A program made the translations under genes and the position numbers. Under the pieces are notes generated by a model. It ran no database searches. It was not told the DNA's origin and saw nothing but the letters and a program-made list of their open reading frames with translations. Below, piece after piece: positions 49,509 through 57,999 of a stretch of DNA of 64,000 nucleotides. Positions within the stretch are counted from its first letter, which is position 1; every line of letters starts with the position of its first letter. Source of the stretch: Pseudocercospora fijiensis CIRAD86 (Eukaryota; Ascomycota; Dothideomycetes; Mycosphaerellales; Mycosphaerellaceae); contig NW_006921542.1 in NCBI RefSeq assembly GCF_000340215.1, positions 896,267 through 960,266 of the forward strand, in the 5' to 3' direction.

Positions 49509-49739
49509 TTAGCCGTGCCTGCCTTTTTTAGCCGTGCCTGCCTTCTTTCCTTGCTCTAACGTTACTATAATATAGGCTTGCGCGAAGCTTACTCTATTGC
49601 CTAGCGACACCGCGATACTACCGCTATATTCAACCTTCGTATCGATACCTATACCTCTACGCTCTATATCTACTACCTCCGCAATACCCTCGCTCCGCGC
49701 GCGCCTTCGTATACCTTCGTAACGCACTTTTTTCCTCAA
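49509..49739 (-). CDS. Small open frame divergent from H3-2, copy C
   Basis: This is the same basic product as 26993-27211, open for about 76 codons, but starting only with TTG or GTG in the present sequence. R-R-R-A-R-S-E-G-I near the N-terminus and K-K-A-G-T-A-K-K-G at the end. A loose resemblance to part of histone H4 was considered but is too weak to claim. The 5' end lies within 20 bases of the H3-2 start on the opposite strand. Confidence 0.4.
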   Translation of the reverse strand: MRKKVRYEGIRRRARSEGIAEVVDIERRGIGIDTKVEYSGSIAVSLGNRVSFAQAYIIVTLEQGKKAGTAKKGRHG

Positions 49740-49917
49740 TTCGACGACTTTTATAATAGCGAGTCTACTTAACTAAGTTACGACGCCTCGCAAGAAGGGA
49801 CCTACTACTTCTACGGGTCGCAATAAGATCGGAAATAGTAGAACGAGTATAGTACATTAACGCAAGATAGCTACTACTACTGCCGCTAGCTCCGGTGCTA
49901 GAAAGGGCGTCGCGAGT

Positions 49918-49998
49918 AAGGCTCCGCGTAAGACAACGGCGGGCAAGGCTCCGCGCAAGACAACGGCGGGTAAGGCTCTACGCAAGACGACAACTAGC
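49918..49998 (+). repeat. Three 27-bp units in the H3-2 tail
   Basis: Units at 49918-49944, 49945-49971 and 49972-49998 each encode K-A-(P/L)-R-K followed by T-T-A-G or T-T-T-S. Copy A has one unit, copy B two, and copy D an irregular set of about four. Confidence 0.9.
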
Positions 49999-50047
49999 GC
50001 TTCTACTGCTAGTAGCAATCGTACGAAGCGTCGATAGCGCCTAGGAA

Positions 50048-50138
50048 GTAAGTCCTATTTATAGCCGGTAGCGTAGCCGGCAGCGTAGCCGGTAGCGTAG
50101 CCGGCATTCTTACTATCTTTTTACTAATCCTTCTTTAG
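50048..50138 (+). other. Intron 1 of H3-2 with GCCGGC repeats
   Basis: GTAAGT donor, TACTAAT branch site at 50122-50128 and CTTTAG acceptor. It joins phase 1 exons so that G-T-V-A-L-R is restored. Four AGCCGG[CT]AGCGT units lie in its middle. Confidence 0.88.
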
Positions 50139-50321
50139 CCGTAGCCCTCCGTAAGATTCGGCAGTATTAGAAGAGTTCTCAGCTCCTAATCCGCAAAACT
50201 CCTTTCTAACGACTTGTTCGCGAAATTGCCTAGGATTATAGAACGGACCTTCGCTTCTAAGCCTCCGCAATAGGCGCCCTTTAAGAGGCTACAGAAGCCT
50301 ACCTAGTTCGTATCTTTAAAT

Positions 50322-50369
50322 GTATGTTTCTCTTCTACCTCTTTTCGGACTATACTAATACTATTTTAG
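50322..50369 (+). other. Intron 2 of H3-2
   Basis: GTATGT donor, TACTAAT at 50353-50359, TTTTAG acceptor; 48 bases, no GCCGGC. Splicing restores the H3 stretch between E-A-Y-L-V and N-L-x-A-I-x-A-K-R at its usual length. Confidence 0.88.
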
Positions 50370-50779
50370 CGGTCAACCTTATAGCTATCTACGCGAAGCG
50401 TATAACGATTATAGACAAGGATTTCAAAGCACTCGATCAGATTCTAAAAGGCTAGAATGTCTATATTCGAGACGGTACTAGGTAGGATAGATGTTCTAGT
50501 AGAAAGGATGTTCGTAGTATTATCTACAAGCTTTTCTATATACGAAATGAGCCGCTGTTATACGGCGCTGTATACCGCGCTCTAAATACTCTCTAAGCAT
50601 ATATATATAGTATAGTATACTTTATTGGCCGTACGGAATGGAAGTCTCCTAAAATCCCGTTAGTACTAAGGAGTAAAAAGGCCGGCTACGCTGCCGGCTA
50701 CGCTGCCGGCTACGCTACTAGCTACGCTGCTAGGTTTTTTAAAGAACTAAAAGAAGATAGACATTCCGGTTGATTTGTA

Positions 50780-51319
50780 TTAGTTTAGATTTTTATAAAA
50801 AGAAAACAGGGAAAAATAAGGAAGGTTGAAGAGCCTAATAGTTATAGTTATAGGCACTATCCCTGTTTTCTAGAGCATATCATATACCTGCCTTCGCAAC
50901 TCTACCTAATACTCCCTCTAAATATCCTTATACTCTACCTACTGAAAATTCAACTAGGTACCTAGACCTATAGCTGCCTCTATATCTTTCACTATCTTCT
51001 ACAGGTTGAAGGCCTCTTCTATAGCAGCCTCTACCTCCTTATACAACACGAAGTTACTACCTGCCCTACCCTTTATATCTCCTAAATAACTAAGAGTTCT
51101 AAGGAACGAACTAGCATTCGGCCTTAGTATAGCGAGTAACTAGTGGAACGTTCTACAGAGCTGCCTTATAGCTCTTTTATATACTATACCGATACCGAGG
51201 GAGGAGCTATCCTAGTACTTAATATTGTCGAATAGTTCGGTAGGAAAGTGTATAAACTTCTTAAGGAGGAGGACTTCTAGGGAAATCGATGAGTTCTACC
51301 TAGATCTAGATAAAGACAT
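50780..51319 (-). pseudogene. 180-codon unidentified frame, copy C
   Basis: ATG at 51319, TAA at 50780-50782, exactly 540 bases as in copy B. TAG/TAA codons lie at the same kinds of positions. It converges with H3-2, whose extended frame would stop seven bases away. That tight spacing suggests a compact gene pair. No recognised domain. Confidence 0.6.
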
Positions 51320-51731
51320 TCTGCTAAGCAGTTAGGGAATTGAACCGTAAACGAAAGGATAAAATTCATATCTAAGGAGTGCAGTTTCCGAACTAAACTA
51401 TAATGCCTTATATATATATATGTATGCTTTTGATTGGTTAGTGCCCTTAGCTGATTGTCTATAGATTTGAGGTCATATAAGTACCTTTATACAACTACGT
51501 AGCCTAAGTAGGATTCGAAAATTCTATAAGTACTAAGGACTAAAAATGCCGGCCACGCTGCCGGCTATACTACTAAGTCTTATAAAGGGCTTGCTTGAAG
51601 CTACGTATACATTCGTACACTTCTTAAAAACCGATAAATTATATAGTTCGAACTAGCTACTTATATAGTTGCTTAGCAAACTAACCTAAACCAAACCAGA
51701 GTTTCGGCTTAGCAAACCAAACCAAACCAAC
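51320..51731. other. Right subterminal region of hAT copy C
   Basis: The stretch is conserved in copies A and B. It holds a (TA/CA)n run near 51408-51426, a GCCGGCCACGCTGCCGGC pair near 51549, and a 150-bp end with AACCAAACC-type repeats close to the terminus (51680-51735). It presumably contains the promoter of the 180-codon frame and transposase-binding sites. Confidence 0.6.
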
Positions 51732-51751
51732 CCGAACTACTACGGGGTCTA

Positions 51752-51759
51752 GTAATTAT
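51752..51759. repeat. Target-site duplication GTAATTAT, right
   Basis: Identical to 41806-41813, immediately after the right hAT terminus CGGGGTCTA. Confidence 0.97.
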
Positions 51760-51957
51760 ATAGGTAGTATAGGTTACAAGTAGAGAGGTACGAGCTTAGG
51801 ATATATAATAATCGCTCGGCTTCGAGAAGGAAAAAAAGAGGAAAAAGGGTAAAGTATAATAGGATATAGCTATAGCGTACGTCGGCGCTAGTATTACGAG
51901 CGGGGAAAGTAGTATATAGAGTCGACGTCGATATAGCAGATACGCTATAAAATATTA
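51752..51957 (+). pseudogene. SNF2-like helicase, last part, after the hAT insertion
   Basis: Removing the hAT element and one target duplication continues the frame of 41640-41813, giving a C-terminal tail with S-R-E-V-R-A, E-K-E-K-K-R-K-K-G-K and a Ser/Arg-rich end. The first strong stop that fits is TAG at 51955, although it too could be a mutated Gln codon. Confidence 0.55.
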
Positions 51958-52029
51958 GTGTAAGTAAAGCAAGCCCTAACTTTGTATTTATCCGCGCCTA
52001 ATATTAATAACTACTACTATAGGTATAAA

Positions 52030-52231
52030 TTAGCGATACGACTCGATAACCGACTTAGGGTACGAGTCGGCAAGCCTATATATTAGGAAGCGACCTAGAC
52101 TACCGCTCTACCCTTTAAATTATTAGCGATGCGACTCGATAACCGACTAGCTATCCGACTTAGTCCGGCTTAGGTTACTAATCGGCAAACCGACGTATTA
52201 GGAAGCTACCTAAACTACCGCCCTACCCTTT
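52030..52231 (+). repeat. Imperfect ~90-110 bp tandem duplication
   Basis: CGACTCGATAACCGACT... to TACCGC(T/C)CTACCCTTT occurs from about 52037 and again from about 52131. The second copy has an extra internal GACTTAGTCCGG segment. There is no coding frame; the stretch from 51958 to 52330 is otherwise featureless. Confidence 0.7.
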
Positions 52232-52319
52232 CTATCCTCTCTTACTATATATCCGTATAGTATGTTTCCCTATATTCCGTTACTACCTTTACGTATCGAG
52301 TATAAGGTTATTATATACC

Positions 52320-52640
52320 TGTTGTTTTTATAATAGAAACGTAACCTATTTACGTAATTGCTCTAACTCTAGTACTAACCGCTCTACCTCGTCTTATAGT
52401 TCTTTATTCGTCTTCTATCGTAAAAATAGTAGCGGTCTATTCTTACGGATATATAGCGCTACCCTACCCGAGATTCGAATGCTTTGTTTAATCTATCTAT
52501 CCGGGTCCTCTATATTAGGAAAGGCTAACTAGCTACTACGTTTATCGACTCGATTAAGTACTAACGACTTAACCGCGTACTACGACTCTTAACTGTCCTT
52601 TACCTTATCTATATTATCGAAGTTCCCTATTATTCTAGTG
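52320..52640 (-). pseudogene. Possible coiled-coil coding remnant
   Basis: On the minus strand a frame near 52440-52350 reads a heptad-like helix (E-L-stop-D-E-V-E-R-L-V-L-E-L-E-Q-L-R) preceded by basic residues. The layout recalls fungal bZIP proteins, but the basic region is in another frame and too degraded to assign. Confidence 0.25.
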
Positions 52641-52804
52641 TTAAGTAGAACATATGTAGTATAGACCCTAGGCTAGGAAATCGAATATAGTCGACTAGGT
52701 TATATAGTATAGGCGATCGGTTAAACAACCTTACAACCGTAGCTAGAGCGATTAGCAACTAGCGCGCTAGCTAGAACTATACTCGGCGCTATAACACTAT
52801 TTAC

Positions 52805-53160
52805 TATATAGCGCCGCTATTATATATATAGAGCTAGACTATAGTTAGGGCAAAGGCGTAGATAAGGTTAAGCTCGAGATAAGAACTACGCCGGCGATAA
52901 GGAGTATCGCGAAGGACGCTACGGCTACGGCTATCGCGGGCCTCTAGTAGAACAAGAAGCTAAACCCTATCTACTACGCGGCGCCGCTATTATACTATAG
53001 AGCGAGATTATAGCTAGGGCAAAGGCGTAGGTAAAGTTAAGCTCGAGATACAAACTACGCCGGCGGCGAGAGCGGGCCTCTAGTAGAATAAGAAGCTAAA
53101 CCCTATCTACTACGTAGCGCCGCTATTATACTACAGAGCTAGATTATAGCTAGGGTAAAG
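52805..53160 (+). repeat. Three imperfect repeats of ~130-175 bp
   Basis: GCGCCGCTATTATA, followed by GAGCTAGA(C/T)TATAG(T/C)TAGGGCAAAGGCG, occurs near 52809, 52983 and 53118. Two units continue with GTTAAGCTCGAGATA and a GCCGGCG-rich stretch that in one frame encodes Arg/Gly/Tyr-rich residues. It lies at the presumed N-terminus of the Argonaute-like gene. Confidence 0.7.
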
Positions 53161-54720
53161 GCGGTAAGAGTATCGTAGAAGGACGACCGAGTCGCCTTAC
53201 TTACTCTCGGAGTATCCTATAACTATACCTTTATTATTCTCGCTATATATTACTCCGACGTATATAACGAGAGCACTTTCTTTCGAGCCCCTAAGCTTCC
53301 TTATAGCCCTCTAGCCGAACAAACGGTCCCTTATTATCTAACCTAACGGCATTACGCTAGATTGTATACGTTAGAGCAAAAAGCTGTTTACAGTTAAGGT
53401 TAGGCCTATTATCGGCTTCGCGAAGGCTACCGACAAGATATAGGTTTAGCGTTTTAGTAATACTAACTAGGTTAGATTCCGCCTTGCCGACTATAGTATC
53501 CTAAATGCTATAACGCGACAGATTACTATAAATAATTACTTCCGTTAATACTACGGAATTACTCTTATATACCTAGATCGTCTAGTACTTAACGTCGGTA
53601 CGCGCGCTAATCCCTAATACCTACCTACCGAGCTATATATAGTCCGTCCTAGCTAGCCTTATCGACGCCTACTTAGCGGCGAATAGACTTCTAAGATACT
53701 TAAATTCGTAGCTAGATAATAGATTTCTAAATCTTAATACTATATCTATTACCGGAACTCCTAGTGCTAGACTTAGGAATAGTCTACGACTCTTCCGTTT
53801 TACCGACCCTACCGGTAATCCTTAGTTAACTTCCGTAAAGCTATTTAGCTTCTCGGTAGGTACTAGTATAATTATAGTGCCCGGCCGCATCCTAGATACT
53901 CCTCGCGTAAGCTATAGCTCGAATTCGAAACCTGTTACGCCGTAGAAGGGCTCCTAGAACTTATAGGGCGTTAAGTTTACTAGACCTAGAAAATTAGATA
54001 AGTAGTCGGTTCTAATTATTAACCGTAAGGGCAATCGAGGCAATGCGCTATTTAGGAACCGAACCGTAACCGGAGACATGCTTGCTCCTAAAAAGTTAAT
54101 TAACGAAGTAGAACAGTCTATAAAGTTATACGGTATTAATATAGGCTAACGTATAAAGCCCACGTAGGAAATCCTACTAGAGACCCTTATTACGTAGAAT
54201 CGCGACTTTAATAACCGCTAGCTATATAACACCCTCGCGAAGGCGGAGAGTATAGGCATTAGGTTCCTCTTTATTGCTATTCCGGAAGCCGACAAGTAGT
54301 TATACGCTCGCATTAAATACTTTAGTAACGTCGAATTCGGTATATATACTATCTACTCTATAGGATCGAAGCTTTAAAAGCCTAATAGACAGGGCATATA
54401 TATTAGTAATCTAGCACTTAAGTTCAACTTAAAGGGTAGTAGCGTAGCGCACTATATACTAAATACCTTAGCAAACTACTCGACAATAAGACAACGCTAG
54501 CTATTAAGCAGCTAATCTCTTCGTTATAGGTAGAGCTATTTAGTTTAGCCTTCGTAGGGATAAGCCATATAATAACTATCGTAGTCTTATACGCCCTTTT
54601 AGTGTAGCGGTGCGAGCCCCGAGCCTACGGCGTTATTAGCCTCGACTTTCGTTAACTATAGTATAATTACAACGGCGACGAAACCTATACCGTATCTCTA
54701 CCGAGAATAATAACGGGATA
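52850..54720 (+). pseudogene. Argonaute-like gene, RIP-degraded (PAZ, linker 2, MID)
   Basis: Argonautes bind small RNAs to guide silencing. A Gly/Arg/Tyr-rich start (about 52900-52960) precedes a weak N domain. The PAZ domain is clear at about 53510-53720: N-Y-F-R-stop-Y-Y-G-I-T-L, V-L-N-V-G-T-R-A-N-P-stop-Y-L-P-T-E-L, then L-S-G-E-stop-T-S-K-I-L-K-F. After a frame change, linker 2 follows with V-P-G-R-I-L-D-T-P near 53880, then a MID domain (F-L-F-I-A-I-P-E-A-D-K near 54265 and L-A-L-K-F-N-L-K-G near 54415). A PIWI slicer domain with its DEDD/H residues was not found; only a doubtful C-terminal Y-N-Y-N-G-D-E-T segment remains. It is probably a RIP-inactivated duplicate rather than the active host gene. 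Confidence 0.75.
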
Positions 54721-54730
54721 CTAGAAAAAA

Positions 54731-54938
54731 CGAGAAACTAGATAGCGGGACCTAAAGCAGTATAGAACTCGTATAAGTCGAGACTAATTAGGCTATCCGC
54801 CGCGAGTTAGGGCCAGTAGCGGTAGCAATAGGACACAGATCTAGTAGCCGGGAGGCTAGATAGGATAAGGAAACTAGATAGCGGGACCTAAAGTAGTATA
54901 GAACTAATACGTATTGAGACTAAATAGGCTATCCGTAG
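54731..54938 (+). repeat. Two ~70-bp direct repeats upstream of hAT copy D
   Basis: GAAACTAGATAGCGGGACCT to GGCTATCCG occurs at 54732-54800 and again at 54868-54935 with transitions only. The second copy ends three bases before the hAT terminus. Confidence 0.8.
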
Positions 54939-55275
54939 TAGACGCCGTAGTAGTTCGGGTTAGGTTAGGTTAGTTTGCTAAGCTAAAATTCCGGGTTGGT
55001 TTAGTTCGGTTTACTGAGAAACTATAGGATTAGCTAGCTCGAACTATAGAATTTATCGGTTTCTAACACTTAAAGCATGCCCTTTATAAGACTAGTACTA
55101 ATAGAATTTCCGAAGACTTTAATTCTATACGCCTAAGAAAGCATATTATACTATTTACATATACCTAGAGAGCATATAGAGCGCGCTATATAGCGCTGTA
55201 TTTTGCGTACAGAAACGCTTATAGAGGATACTAAGAACAACTACGCTACCTATTACCCTAGCGAATAAAGACATT

Positions 55276-56003
55276 CTAGCTAGTAAGAATCTAATCGAGG
55301 GCGATAAAATCCTTCTATATTATCGTAACGCGCTTAGCGTAAATAGCTATAAGCTAGACAGCTAAAATAGCATTAGTATAGTTCGAAAAGAGGTAGAAGA
55401 GAAACATATATTCGAAGATGCGAATTAGGTAGGCTTCTATAGCCTCCTAAAGGGCCTCGATTGCGGATCTCTAAAAGCGAAGATCGGCTTAATAGAAGAC
55501 GGCAATTTCGCAAACAAGTCGCTAGAAGGGAGCTTTTAGAATAAGGAGCTAGTTACCCCTCTAATACCTCCGAATCTTATAAAGGGCTACGGCTAAAGAA
55601 GGATTAGTAAAAAGGAGTAAAGATGCCGGCTACGCTACCGGCTATACTACCGGCTATACTGCCGGCTATAGCTGCCGGCTATAGCTGCCGGCTATAGAGA
55701 AAACTTACTTCCTAGGCGCTATCGACGCTTACTACGATTGTTACTACTAGTAGTAGAAGCACTCGTCGTCGTCTTACGCGGAGTCTTGCCCGCCGTTGTC
55801 TTATTCGCCGTCGTCTTACCCGCTATCGTCTTACGCGGAGCCTTGCCCGTAGTCTGCTTTTAACTAGCGCGACCGGTAGCGGTAGCGGCTATCTTACGTA
55901 AATGTATAGTACTCTTTCTACTAGGTCTAGTTATATTGCGACCCTAGGTAGCGGTAGGTCCCTTCTTACGACCCTTCTAAATTTAGTCGAGTAGATTCGC
56001 TAT
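55276..56003 (-). pseudogene. Histone H3-like gene H3-2, copy D
   Basis: Mutated start ATA at 56003. The tail (about 55780-55860) reads K-Q-T-T-G-K-A-P-R-K-T, even closer to canonical H3 than the other copies, followed by extra A-G-K-T-T and A-N-K-T-T units, so the tail repeat was expanded differently. Intron 1 carries five GCCGGCTA(C/T) motifs (55623-55695). The fold region is present but damaged, and the second half is the most degraded of all copies. Confidence 0.72.
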
Positions 56004-56035
56004 TATAAAAGTCGTCGAATTAGTAAAAAGGTACG

Positions 56036-56270
56036 TTACGAAGGTATAGAGAGGCGCGCGCGGAGCGGAGGTATAGTAGAGATAGTAGATATAGAGCGTA
56101 GAAGTATAGGTATCGATACGAAGATTATATATAGCGAGAGGGGTAGTAACGCGGTATCGCTAGGCAACTAAGTAAGCTTCGCGCAAGCCCGTAGTAGAGT
56201 AACGTTATAGTAAGCAAAAAAGGTAGGTACGGCTAAAAGAGGTAGGAACGGCAAACTTTAAAATATAGCT
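56036..56270 (+). pseudogene. Small opposing frame, copy D
   Basis: Homologue of 26993-27211 with TAA and TAG interruptions and the same in-frame S-E-R-G insertion as copy A. Confidence 0.4.
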
Positions 56271-57045
56271 AGTACTTATAGCTAGTATAGGAAAACGGCG
56301 AAAGCCTCCTTTTAGTAAATAGTCGGCGTAATACTAGTAGCCTACTATAATATAGGTATTTTTTAGTAGTTCGATTAAATTCCGAACCGGCTTTCTCGAC
56401 TAGAAATAGAAATACCTATCCGCCGTATAGTAAAACGGCGACTCGCTTTATAGCGAGAATCTAGTAAATTCTACTTAGCAATACTATTAGCAGATAATTA
56501 AAAATTATAAAAAAAGAAATAACTAGTATAGGAATTAAACCTACGACCTCTTAGACCCTATCGATTATAGCGCCTTAGAGTTCTCGGGACCTAGGGTAGT
56601 ATAGCTTAGGGAGCGGGGACTCCTTTAGCGTACCTAGCAACTATGTCTTTTATAGCTAAGAATTATACTACTAGACTAACTAGCTAGAAGATAAAATAGA
56701 CAGGAAATGTCTAGAATATATACTTTTAGAATACTAGATTCTCGGCGTTCCTACTAGAGAATTCCTACTTCGTAGCCTAGATCTAGGTAGGGCGCGGAGT
56801 TGAAATAAGAGGTATAGCTAGCATATATAGCCGGTAAAAGGATACGGAAAGAAGCCTCCTCCTACTAAAAAGCCGGCCTGTCTAGGGAAGCCTGCCGTAG
56901 TATAGATATTCTCTAGCAATACGATTAATAGAGAATTAGGGAGCGTTAATAGAGAAGGAGAAGGAGAAGGCATTAAAGGGTTTACGCCCCGAGAGGGGCC
57001 GTTTACCGGGTAAGCGATTAGTCTAGTTACTAAATATAAATCCTA
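56271..57045. other. Spacer and unrelated insert in hAT copy D
   Basis: The first ~70 bases match the hAT spacer. From about 56345 to 56760 the sequence has no counterpart in copies A-C and no frame. From about 56765 it returns to the segment that flanks H3-1 (CTAGATCTAGGTAGGGCGCGG). GCCGGT/GCCGGC sites remain at 56827 and 56870. Confidence 0.5.
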
Positions 57046-57616
57046 ATTATTCCGCTATAAATCGACGCCGAATCTTAGCTAGAAGCTATATATCTTTTTA
57101 TTAAAGAGTAACCCGCTTCGTATAGATAGTAAGAAGGTTAGAAAGCTCTAACTCGGTTATAAGAAATGCCTCCGTAGCTTCCTAAAGAGCACTAATCGCC
57201 TTAGCCGTAAATCGTATACCGGACTTAAAATCTAATATAGTTTCTCGGACGAGTCGCTAGAAAGGAGCCTTAGGGATTAAAAGCTTAGTCCCCTTTTTTT
57301 CTTAGAATTTCCGGATCTCGCGAAGGGTAATAGTATCCGGTTTAAAGCGCCGGCGTTTGCCCTTTTTCCTTATAGAAGAATAACTCTTCTTCGCGATAGT
57401 CTTCGTCTGCCTACTTTTTTCTCCTACTTTAGCTAAAGCCGCCTTGTTTTTCGATACTGTTTTATAAGGAACCCCCTTCCTTTATATATACTACGAATAG
57501 TCTTCCTCTTCCGATATCTCGTTCTCGCTATAGTCTTCCCGTACTAAGCGTCCTTTACCCTTACCCTTTTCTAAGTTCTTAAGGTATCTTTATACGCGTT
57601 CGGGCGACGAGGGTAT
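57046..57616 (-). pseudogene. Histone H3-like gene H3-1, copy D
   Basis: Start mutated to ATA at 57616. The basic tail is slightly shorter than in copy C, and the H3 fold blocks are recognisable with many RIP changes. A 372-bp hAT derivative sits 11 bases upstream of the start, so its promoter is disrupted. Confidence 0.72.
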
Positions 57617-57619
57617 ACC

Positions 57620-57627
57620 GGTAGCAC
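57620..57627. repeat. Target-site duplication GGTAGCAC, left
   Basis: Identical to 58000-58007 on the other side of the 372-bp element; copy B has the empty site (GGTAGGAC). Confidence 0.95.
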
Positions 57628-57999
57628 TAGACCCCGCAGTAGTCCGGGTTGGTTTGGTTTGGTTTGCTAAGCCGAAATTCTAGTTTAGTTTAGTTTAGTT
57701 TGCTAAGAAACCGGTATACGGACCGGTTTGCCGGCTACGTGCCGGCTACGGACAAAAACCTATCCTAAAACACGTCTAAACAGCCCGAAACACAGATGTA
57801 ATCGTATAGCGTATACAATATAGGCTCCCGTCGCGTCCCGGACTCGTTCCGAGGTCGTCGTATGTCGTCGCAGTTTGCTCGGAAACTAGCTTAGACTAGC
57901 GGGGCAAAAAACTAAACCGGAACTAAACCGGAGGGGTACCGCTAAGAAACCAAACTATATACGTTTAGTAGTTCGGAAACCGAACTACTACGGGGTCTA
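57628..57999. mobile_element. 372-bp non-autonomous hAT derivative
   Basis: The ends are TAGACCCCGCAGTAGTCCGG and the inverted CCGAACTACTACGGGGTCTA. The left ~90 bases resemble the right end of copy C (GGTTGGTTTGG repeats), and the right ~90 bases resemble its left end (AAACTATATACGTTTAGTAG). It is therefore an internal-deletion derivative of the large element, mobilised in trans. It has no coding capacity and fewer RIP changes than the surrounding copy D, so it arrived later. Confidence 0.95.

Larger units (their letters stand above)
49756..50773 (+). pseudogene. Histone H3-like gene H3-2 with repeated acetylation-site tail, two introns
   Basis: The start is ATA at 49756 (mutated ATG, then GCG). 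The tail (97 codons) holds three 27-bp units K-A-P-R-K-T-T-A-G at 49918-49998, echoing H3 residues 14-18. Intron 1 is 50048-50138 and intron 2 is 50322-50369. Spliced, the fold reads L-G-T-V-A-L-R-K-I-R, L-L-I-R-K-T-P-F-stop-R-L-V-R-E-I-A, T-D-L-R-F, A-L-stop-E-A-T-E-A-Y-L-V, N-L-I-A-I-Y-A-K-R-I-T-I. It aligns with canonical H3 through the end of the last helix. The first TAG after the fold is at 50453; reading through, the frame stays open bar RIP stops to TGA at 50771, adding ~106 residues with A-G-Y-A repeats. Stops at Gln codons make it a pseudogene in this copy. Confidence 0.88.
41814..51751 (+). mobile_element. Complete 9.9-kb hAT transposon (copy C) carrying two histone H3-like genes
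   Basis: The left end TAGACCCCGCAGTGGTTCGG and the right end CCGAACTACTACGGGGTCTA are inverted repeats that differ at only two positions over 20 bases, both RIP-type transitions. Perfect 8-bp duplications flank them. Contents in order are: a ~430-codon gene of unknown function (+), hAT transposase (+), H3-1 with probable C-terminal exon (+), a small frame (-), H3-2 (+) and a 180-codon frame (-). It is far less RIP-mutated than copies A and D. The size is several times that of ordinary hAT elements, because of the cargo. Confidence 0.97.

Noticed and set aside
49509..49739. Small basic frame as a histone H4 homologue
   Set aside because: A match around R-R-x-A-R-x-G-G/E-G-I/V is suggestive, but the rest of the H4 fold does not align, so no family was assigned.
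51408..51426. TA/CA dinucleotide run as a regulatory site
   Set aside because: A similar run of variable length occurs at the same place in copies A and B and looks like a simple microsatellite.
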